Source of the DNA: Trichoplax sp. H2
Taxonomy: Eukaryota > Placozoa > Uniplacotomia > Trichoplacea
Assembly: GCA_003344405.1 (NCBI GenBank)
Contig: NOWV01000347.1
Coordinates: 1 to 42,671, forward strand
Direction: 5' to 3'
DNA: 42,671 bases
Part shown: positions 34,578 through 42,671 of the stretch, in pieces
How positions within the stretch are numbered: the first letter of the stretch is position 1
Layout: each line of letters starts with the position of its first letter
Translations under genes and position numbers: made by a program
The notes under the pieces: model-generated
The model's database searches: none
What the model was told of the DNA's origin: nothing
The model's input: the letters and a program-made list of their open reading frames with translations, nothing else

Positions 34578-34765
34578 TGCTGCTTTTTTCCTACTCTAAT
34601 GACTACAAACAGTCTAAACAAGCAAACTTAACTAATAATTTGTTCGTGCTATGCAATAATCAATGAAATCATCGATGCACAGCTATTTGTATTTACGACT
34701 CTAATGTGCTGATCCCACTTTCCATGTACGTTTAGCATTGCAACACAGTAGAACTATCTTTTATA

Positions 34766-34960
34766 ATGGATATGTTTGTAAATAAAGAATATCTCAAAGA
34801 TGGAGGAAGCTTTCTAATTCTTAAGCTTCGTAAGTTTTCAGTTTGCCTCGTAGCTATCACGGAAATAATGACATTCTTGCTTCTTATTAGTAATCTGCAA
34901 TACCGAAAAAGTATCCGCTTAGGAGAGTCTTTTATAGTTATTAGGAGTTGCTATTGCTAG
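34766..34960 (+). CDS. Short open frame with hydrophobic segment (uncertain)
   Basis: 64 codons from ATG, with a hydrophobic stretch VCLVAITEIMTFLLLISNL that could span a membrane. It lies downstream of a conserved TATAAAA. In copy 1 the equivalent frame (ATG 16375) stops after 13 codons, which argues against an important protein. I recognise no family. It may be a decayed exon or chance. Confidence 0.2.
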   Translation: MDMFVNKEYLKDGGSFLILKLRKFSVCLVAITEIMTFLLLISNLQYRKSIRLGESFIVIRSCYC

Positions 34961-37900
34961 TAAAGTAATGTCACAGAACATTACATGCGATGTGATTGGT
35001 AATGATAATTTGATAATTTTAAGATCCATTTATTTAACAACCAAGATATTTACAACAATTTTGCTATTCTTCCTTACCTACATTTTAGTAAGTTTTTTTT
35101 GATCGGTATTTCATAATAAGAATATTATTTAGGAATATAGGTTATCAGTAGATTAAGCCGCTTGTAAGAAGATTAATTGCGATACATGATTAATCCACAG
35201 GCGCCTCAAGGGAATAAATACACCAATGATTAAGCTCATCACAGTACAGTAAACGTTAGTGTTTAAGATGCCTTTCAATAGTAGGTTCATTGTATATTCA
35301 AGGTTGTTGCCCTAATAAGGTATTTATTGCTGATAAAATTCCAATAAGATAAAATAAATTAATCTTGAATTGAATTGAAAGGACTCTTTGACAGTTATTC
35401 AAGAAACGTGAATATTCTTCTAGAGCGTTTATTCAAAACTTTACAAATTGATTCCGATAAAGTATTTTGCAGTATAGGCAGTGCTTTTAGTTTCATTTGA
35501 ATATATTAACTTTAATGAAGTCTGAGTTAGTCGCGAGTTTTCATAGATTATTAGATAGTGGTCTTATTTTAATACTTTATTTAATAAATAATGACCATGT
35601 TTTAATTTTAACATAACATATGGGTATCTCGAGCAGTAATGAGTAAACAATTAAAATAGACGATTTTTCAATTAAATCTAATTTGGGAGTTTTCTTTAAT
35701 AATTAATTAATAACTTATAATGGACTTATATTATAATAGCTTTCCGATTCCATATAAAGTATAAATTGAAATAGTCGTATTTGGACTTTAAGTGACATAA
35801 AATTAATTTTGGCGGAAAGGATTGAAATCCACCTTTTCTAATACCAACAATTACCATTCATTATAAACTAAATGTAAAATACAACGAATGAGCTACGAGC
35901 ACGGCATTAGCATGCTATTCTGCTGGCAGTAAATCATTAGTATGTCTTATTTTAGCAAGTTAGATGCAATAAAAGCTTCCTACTATTGTATTTTATCTAA
36001 TCTAAATTAATCTCATCCGTGCCAGGTCTGTATAGTACAATGGTTTTATTGTAAATGTTTCGAAATAGCAGAAATGGTGTAACTATTGACTTGCATTAAC
36101 AAGCCAGATACTAAATATAAATTCAATAAAAGAGATAGAAAGATAAATAGTTCACGATTTGGTTAATGATAAAAAATAAATAATTCACTCTTATTCTAGC
36201 TGTTTGGATATACTTAAACCCTCTTGCTATATTCTGTAGTCCGAATTAACTCCACCCAAAAAGTTTGAATAGATTTTAAGGCTATTATAGTAAGGCTTTG
36301 AAATAACTAGGGCCGTATACGTACAAATAACGAATGGCAAGAATGTAATGTTAATGCATCCTCAAATCATTACAGTGGCTCTTTAATTAACACATAATCA
36401 AAATTTAATTATCAATACAATTAAGTTAGCTCCAATACAAAATACATTAGCCAGCGTAAGAACATCCGCTATTAATAAATCGATTAAATGTCTAATATCG
36501 CAAACAAAGTTATCAGAAGGGTGCACATCATATTTGGATAATAGAAAATCAACATGCGTTGTTTCTACTTTTTATCTAGATTCATTATGTTTAATAGACA
36601 GTAGCCATCAGGTAGATCTTCACCATTAGGACTATACTTTGCTACGAATTCAGATTGCTGTACTTTCCATTGAATATCGCATATTTTAAAGCAATGAATT
36701 GGTAGATTTATTTTTAATTCTAATATTTTAGCATCATAAATATACAGACGGGAAAGATCGTTACTATGTATGAGGAAAAGCTTGTTGACCAAAGTTATCA
36801 TCATTGAAGTAGAGGGCCTTAAAATCCAATTTTACGATATTGTCTTTGTATTTTTTCAATATTAGCTGGCCAAAATGCCTTAGTATCTATATAAATACTT
36901 ATTTTACCATTCTTAATTACTAGTACTACAGCATGAAATAATTCAATTAAAAGGATTATATCAAGTTCTTATCACATTTGCTACAGTCTAATGATCTCCA
37001 TTTTCTAATAGAATGATCATACTCAACAGGGTTTATACGAATGCATCATTACGACTTACTATGACACTGTAAACAATATTTACTTCTTTCTGTCCCCTAA
37101 CTTTAAGTAACGCATCTTTTTCTATTCCTTTACGCAGCGGTGAGTATTTATACTCGATATCATAAGTTCCCTAATTAGAATTTATAATTGCTTTGTAGAC
37201 TACTCCGTCTTTATATGGTAGGGTAAGTATCGGCTGTATCTGACTTTAGCTATCACCGAACTTGCAACACTAAAATAAATTGATCATATAAATATTTTGT
37301 TCTTCAAATTCAAATCTTGATTTGTCAATATCGATTCGGACTTAACTAAAAAAGAATGTTGGCTGAAAGGAATAGAGATAGTTCAGAGTAAGGCTAATGC
37401 AATGAGAATTTGTAAGTAGTAGAGAACGACTTGAGTTAAAATTTAATTCAGTGAAATAAGTTTTAAAATAACATGGATTACTACAAGATGTTCTTCATCG
37501 CTATGTCCATAAAATTCGTGCCAAATATTACAAAAGTAATCATCCGTGACTATCGAAACTAAGTGATAATCAATATACAGTAATCTGATTTATAAACCAT
37601 TATCTCTCGAGTTGCAAGACATATAATTAAAATCAATATTCTTACCGAAATCGTGTCATCCTAAAGAAATAATTGAAATCATGGCGAAAATATAATTTAC
37701 ATTGGGCTTAATTCCATTTTAGCTACAAAATCAGTTGGAGAATAAGACGATAGAATTAAATGTGCATATTATTTTGATAAGAAATTTATAATAACCAAAG
37801 CTATGGTATACCCAAGCTTTTAGGATGAAAATCAAAGTACGTGTCCATCTTTGTGTATCATGATAGTTTAATCCGTATACATGCCAACGGTTTACCAATT

Positions 37901-38383
37901 TTTCTGCAAAAGTTATAATTCAGCAACTCTATATTGTATCCATTTTCTACTCTTAGAGCATTGACGATCTATTACTAATTAATATAAAAATGATTAATAA
38001 ATTTAATATTTGACGAATTGAGCAAGTTGCAGAAGAAATTTCTTACTATCGCTGGCGCCATGAATTATAATGATGTTTTGACAAACTTATTGTATGTGGA
38101 TTAAACTAGCTTCCTTTACTAATGACATGTGAATCGGTTGCATACCAGTACTCAATTAATTGGGAATACATTAATAAAGAAGTTTATTGGGTAAATCGTG
38201 CTCTTATTATAGTTATTGGCAGCTTTTAGGCATTTTTATGTTCTAATATTTATAATATGCTTAAATTGCAGATCGAAGATGATCGCTTTATCCTTGAACT
38301 TTAGTATTTACAGATATTGTGATAGGTAGTTAAGTCAGTATAAGCAAATCTTGTGGTTAATCTTTGGCATATACTCTTGTAGT

Positions 38384-38420
38384 AAAGGACTAAAAGTAGA
38401 GTCCTTTATAGCTTTTAGTC
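38384..38420. repeat. Nested inverted repeats at the left end of the insertion
   Basis: AAAGGAC (38384-38390) pairs with GTCCTTT (38401-38407), and the overlapping GACTAAAAG (38388-38396) pairs with CTTTTAGTC (38412-38420). The two hairpins are mutually exclusive. Confidence 0.5.
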
Positions 38421-38871
38421 TGTCACTAGTATTATTATACTATAGATATTACCTAGAAAGTGATAGTGTCTTTAAGTTTTACCCTGCCAAATCATCATGT
38501 CGCCATCTTTTCTTCTTCATTATTTTACAAGGTATTATATAGATTACTATACGAGTAGCCCTAGAGCAATTGCCTAATCTAAAGAAAGGGCGTTTGATCG
38601 TCTATTCAAAATTGTAAAGGAATTTGACTTAGTAACAAAACCCTATCCTTAGAGAAAGGGGATTTATAACATGACGGTAAAGTACTGTAATGTAGTCTAT
38701 AATCGTACAGTCTCCGTACAATCTGACGCTAAAACATCAACTGTCAATACTTGCGAATACTCAGCGATACTAATGTCAGAAAAGTAGTCGTAATAGTCAT
38801 ATAAAATTTTTTGATAAGCGATAACTGTGATCTTTATAAAAACCGAATTTTCCGGAACCGGTCGGATTTAT

Positions 38872-38931
38872 GTCCGATATAATTTTCCTGTTTTAATTTA
38901 TGTCTAATATAATTTTTCTGTTGTAATTTTT
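38872..38931. repeat. 30-bp tandem duplication inside the insertion
   Basis: GTCCGATATAATTTTCCTGT with a 10-base tail (38872-38901) is followed at once by a second version, GTCTAATATAATTTTTCTGT with its tail (38902-38931). It is preceded by CpG-bearing palindromes (TTCCGGAA, ACCGGT). Confidence 0.6.
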
Positions 38932-41839
38932 GGATTTTAGTTTACGAAAAATATCGTAAGGGTTGATTTTTGAAATTTGAACTTTTTGTTATGAACTTGA
39001 AACTTTGGAATTTTATGACGTGACTTAAAAGTCATATTAGGAAAGTTTAGTTAGAAAAATAGAAAATAAGGTGGAAATTGGCAGAGGTTGTGTTGATTGT
39101 TAAGTAGTTAGAATGATATTTTTATGACTAAATGTTGATATTTAAAGGTTGGTTTTTAGACTGTTATAGTGTAGTGTATTAAGCGATATTAATGATAGAA
39201 ATTATGTTAGAAGTGAAGTTTGATGTATTTTTATAGTTAGCTTGTTAGTTTTATAGTGTTTTGTAAGGGAATCGTATAGGGTAAATTGTGTTTGAACTTT
39301 GAATGATTTTTGTTTTCTGAAATGTTGCAAAGTAGTTTTCTAAAACGGATCTTGAAAGCGATAGGTTAGCAAATGTTTAGTTTTAAATACCTCTGACGGC
39401 TCTAAGAAGCCTGTAAATGATAGTGCAATTAAAAAATTTAGAGGAAGAGTAGAAGAAGATTTTATTTGAAGAACTTGTTGAATTTAAAAGGCCTTCGGGG
39501 TCGAATTGTCGTAAGTTAAAACGTTCTTCTTTTTGAAAGGTTGTTTGGTCGTTGACAGTTTTTAAGTCTGTCACTTATTTTATTAATACTTAAAGCTAAG
39601 TATTAGTAAGGTTGTTTGGTTTATACTTCTCTCCGTTTTGTTTTGTAATAAATTGTTGTTCGATTATTTCCCCAAATTTTATTTGGTGTCAAAGTTTTGC
39701 TAAGTCGATCGGAGTGCAACGAAAGTAGAATCAAAGTTTGTAAAAGTTTTATAGCTTGATCTCTACACTTTTCATTTTATTACACTCTCATACAGATCCT
39801 TAAATCACCAGGACATTATTTTCTTTGCTAATGAATGTTAATCTTTATATGTACTCTCCTAAGCAATTATATTCTAGAATGATACTTTTCTATTTCTTGT
39901 ATATCATAGCGAATCTTCCTACTAAAACAATTCTGCGCTTGTATTTTTATAAGTATTTGCTTTATTGTAATCAAAAAGGGTACTATTTAAGTATTGGGCC
40001 TATTGACTACCTTTTATTAACTTATTATAATCTTATTTCTCAGTTTTACTTATTTATTTCTGTAATAATGATATTTGACTCCTCATCACCGGTATGCATG
40101 GCAATGACCGATTGCAATTCATTACATAAGAAGCACTGCTAATAATCTCGTTCTATGGAGTACTAAAATATTCATGAAAAGGTCTCGGATTCACAGGTAT
40201 GCATCTGTTCGTATTCAATGCTGGTATAATATTAACTACTGATAATTGAGACGTGGACGATCAATGACTTTATACTGAATAATAATTTTACCTCAAATAA
40301 GTTAATATCGTCAATATTCTTAGTCAATCTGGCTGCAAGGAGAATATTATTAACACAAGCCAAATCTATACTTAGTATCTCAGTGGTGCTCCATGGTCGA
40401 TTGGTTTGTGAAAATTTTTTTACATTTATGTATATTAGCATTCTGTACTTCTACAAAATCTTGGAAATCATGCTTCTGGATATTAAGTCCTTGGTTTGTT
40501 AAAACAATTTATAAAGAGGAAGACTTTAACACTGCTATCAGTCCAATTGTAATATATCCAAGTAACTTACCTTATAAACTATAGTCATGACTAGTCTATG
40601 ACTATCGCTTACTGTTCCTTGGCTACTAAGAATTCTTTGCATCTTTTCAATCGTATAGCACAGTAAAATCTGATATAGACTAAGAAACTGTAAAACTAAT
40701 AATACCCATCCCTTCAGTATCGATGGGTATTCAGTCAATGATTTGTACGGTATGTAGTTAGTAATGTAAATCAGATTTTTGCAAAAGTGTCCGTCATCCT
40801 CAAATTGATAAACAGCGACGGTAATTGAAATACGTTTCATAGCCGAGGTCGTGATTTAGTTCTTTATGGTACTTTCACCAGAGAACTGAGTGCTTTTAGT
40901 AGGTAGTTGTAAACAATATTTATTCAAATAAATCTTTTAAAATGTTTAGAAGACTATTTCCCGATAAACAGCACTTACTTATGCTTTCTATAAATTATGC
41001 TGCGATGTTAGAATTTTAAGAACAGCGTAAATCGGGTTATAATTTGTGATTGAGGGGTCAATGAGTAGCGGTAGCGAGCTTCGTTACCATTTTAAGAATT
41101 ATTACGCCAAGGTTGTAGTATAAAACGGATACTTTATTGCCGATTATAAGTTGCGTACTGTGTGGTAGTTACTGCAGAGTAGCATGTAAGCCATCGCGAA
41201 ATAACGTGAGAAATACCGTGCTATCTTGGCTGCTAAAGTAGCTAACTATCTGAGGATGTAGCTATTAGTTTTATCGTCTTAGCGAAAACACATACAGAGA
41301 ACAAGATTGCAGAATTAGATATAACATATACCATGACAGTCTCTACAATAGCAAAGGACTGCAAGAATGTTGCAAAGACTCGAGCTGCCTCGAGTATTCA
41401 AACATGACAATTACATTAGCGCATATGGGGAAAGGTTGATAAAGTTATCTACATTGCGAACAACTTAGAATGGCTATGAGGATATGCTACAAGTACAATA
41501 AAATCTTAACCCTATACTAAATCGTTTCTTCTAATTCCTTTCTGTCGGTCACTCTTAGAGCTGCCGTAAACAATTTTAATTTCATCGTAGGCCTAATCTA
41601 GTCTTTTAATTTATTAGATAATTTTGGGAGAACCTTACGGTCTATCTTGAACGGAATCCGTTCTGTTATCGTAGAGACTTGACTCCAATATTTGAAGGGA
41701 ATAGCAGCGCAAGGATTAGAAATCTTTTATCTCATATAATCGACTTTGGCTTGCATAATTTTTATAATTTTTTAGGATATCGAAATCTAATGTGTTCAAT
41801 TCTTACTCTTGTGAATTTAATTTAAAATTATTGGATGCT

Positions 41840-42555
41840 TTGCAGCCATAACAAGGATCAGCTAGCAATGATGAATTCCGATAGCCCCAGATTCTTTCCT
41901 AAGCTGTAGAAGTTTCTTTTCAATTGAATGCTTTACCTTCACCTATTAAGCTGTTATTGGTGAAAGGCAAATGACGTAACAATGTAGTACAGCTAATTTC
42001 GTGTTTTATTCCACGATATTCGATCAGTAATAGTTTCGAAGACTTCTTTGACGCCCCTTCGAATACCCTATCGATAAATTTTCTGCCTAAGTCTTCGATA
42101 TCCATAAGGGAAGTTCCTTGGCCTTTACAGATTTGAATTTTTGATATGTAATTCAGAACTCTATTAATAACGGAAGAATTACATCATGATATGGTAGTGA
42201 AGTATTAGTAATTTCGCTTCATTGTCCATTGCAGATTTGCTTTTGACCTTGTAGGCGGCAGAAGATAACAGGCTTATCGAATATCCACCGATGATGCAAT
42301 TTCTGGTCCAACGAAAGAGACAGTCGGTTTGAGAAAGTCAGAAATAGTCATCGGAAAATGCTGCACAGACTTTTCTGCAGCTACGTCTTCATCATCTTTG
42401 GAAATTACAGTATACGCGTGTAATGTCTATTTTTCAATAAATCTTCTCACACGCATAGTCATATAGTCTTTAAGAGTTTGCCTATGGATATTACTAAAAT
42501 TTTCGAAAGCTGGAACTGATTTTGAGTCATGGCCATAATCTTGTTGTTCTGACAT
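41840..42555 (-). pseudogene. Relic of the novel N-terminal domain (copy 2)
   Basis: Same ATG context and first 42 codons as copy 1, then the shared TAG at 42427-42429. Where copy 1 has its second stop this copy has Lys. The central hydrophobic segment was removed by a 106-bp deletion at 42173/42174. Downstream, an open piece (42105-41920) matches the middle of exon 1 (FIDRVFEGASKKSS, then EISCTTLLRHL, then GEGKAF in place of GTGKGTY), and after a stop a WGYRNSSLL element matches WGYRRPSLI. Confidence 0.75.
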
Positions 42556-42671
42556 AATTACTGTTTCTCTAAATATTTTCCTACAAAAACAGTATCTTGC
42601 ATTACAGGAGGTATTATGACAAGAGTGGTAGGATTGCTCTCAGATTTCACTAAGAAGAATGCACGCTATTA

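Larger units (their letters stand above)
38378..39784. mobile_element. 1407-bp insertion with terminal inverted motifs and 4-bp target duplication
   Basis: Present in copy 2 and absent at the matching site in copy 1. It begins TGTAGTAAA and ends TTTATTACA (inverted TGTAATAAA), and a looser inverted match continues inward for about 24 bases (AAAAGT then AGAG on both sides). CTCT flanks it on both sides (38374-38377 and 39785-39788). TG...CA ends with a 4-bp duplication fit a solo LTR of a Ty3-like element; the extended inverted ends would also fit a non-autonomous DNA transposon. No transposase, integrase or reverse transcriptase is encoded. The right half is strongly G/T-rich on the plus strand, unlike its surroundings. 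A 63-codon minus frame (39383-39574) is not recognised. Confidence 0.8.
36565..42555 (-). pseudogene. Broken paralogue of the APAF-like gene (copy 2)
   Basis: Counterpart of 18161-22846. Visible parts from 5' to 3' are: the N-terminal-domain relic from ATG 42555 down to about 41840; a helical-arm exon, 40840 to about 40690 (YQFEDDGHFCKNLIYITNYI); an exon-7 relic, about 40440-40290 (NRPWSTTEILSIDLACVNNI); and WD40 exons near 37560-37440 (DDYFCNIWHEFYGHSDEEHL), 37170-37050 (YDIEYKYSPLRKGIEKDALL) and 36804-36565 (LYIYDAKILELKINLPIHCF, open to its stop). The NB-ARC motifs are absent, as in copy 1, and the stop at 42427-42429 is shared. The 1.4-kb insertion at 38378-39784 lies between WD40 relics. 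Fewer private stops than copy 1. Whether any of it is expressed cannot be seen. Confidence 0.75.
34460..42671. repeat. Segmental duplication, copy 2 (continues past the window)
   Basis: Collinear with about 16070-22963. Differences include the 1407-base insertion at 38378-39784, a loss of about 106 bp at 42173/42174 (present as 22359-22464 in copy 1), and many substitutions and small indels. The match is still strong at the last base, so the duplicated block extends further. Confidence 0.92.

Noticed and set aside
39825-40142. Plus-strand 105-codon frame in copy 2
   Set aside because: The matching position in copy 1 has several stops in that frame, and the region belongs to the minus-strand paralogue. 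The Tyr/Leu/Ile-rich content is typical of AT-rich non-coding DNA.

Overview
The window is the end of a eukaryotic chromosome. It opens with about 210 bases of perfect CCCTAA telomere repeat (the TTAGGG type of animals). The rest is AT-rich DNA with short spliceosomal introns, a gene for an APAF-1-like NTPase (NB-ARC plus WD40), and a very large tetratricopeptide (TPR) array gene. This combination fits an early-branching animal. A placozoan (Trichoplax/Hoilungia type) is my best guess, but it is an inference and cannot be proved from the sequence alone.

Layout. 1-213: telomere. 214-1500: short subtelomeric spacer. 1501-10738 (minus): one gene that I could assemble by hand into 18 exons with every splice phase compatible, a 5097-nt coding sequence for about 1698 residues. 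It encodes a roughly 449-residue N-terminal domain I do not recognise (one very large first exon), then NB-ARC (exons 2-5), an APAF-1-like helical arm (exons 6-7) and a WD40 region (exons 8-18). Read alone, the first exon looks like a free-standing 473-residue gene. A good splice donor 72 bases before its stop joins it in phase to the NB-ARC exon. 10739-15789: gene-poor spacer. 15790 to about 22963: first copy of a segmental duplication, holding a broken paralogue of the same gene (minus). 24764-28585 (plus): an uninterrupted TPR gene of 1273 codons with about 28 repeats of 42 residues, followed by decayed repeat units. 28922-31198: spacer with degenerate repeats. 31729-31748: a 20-N assembly gap whose two flanks each have a near-identical partner about 3 kb away. 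34460-42671: second copy of the segmental duplication, running off the window, again with a broken paralogue (minus), plus a 1.4-kb insertion absent from the first copy.

How it fits together. By its architecture the intact gene should encode a cytosolic nucleotide-operated signalling switch: WD40 senses, NB-ARC oligomerises, and the N-terminal domain would be the effector. The N-terminal domain is the most interesting novelty. It occurs three times in the window, always in front of APAF-like sequence, and matches no family I know. The two paralogues share a premature stop and have lost the NB-ARC part, so they decayed before the block was duplicated. Together with the TPR array this looks like a subtelomeric birth-and-death zone for NLR/STAND-type genes. 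No rRNA, tRNA, CRISPR array or bacterial-type feature was seen.
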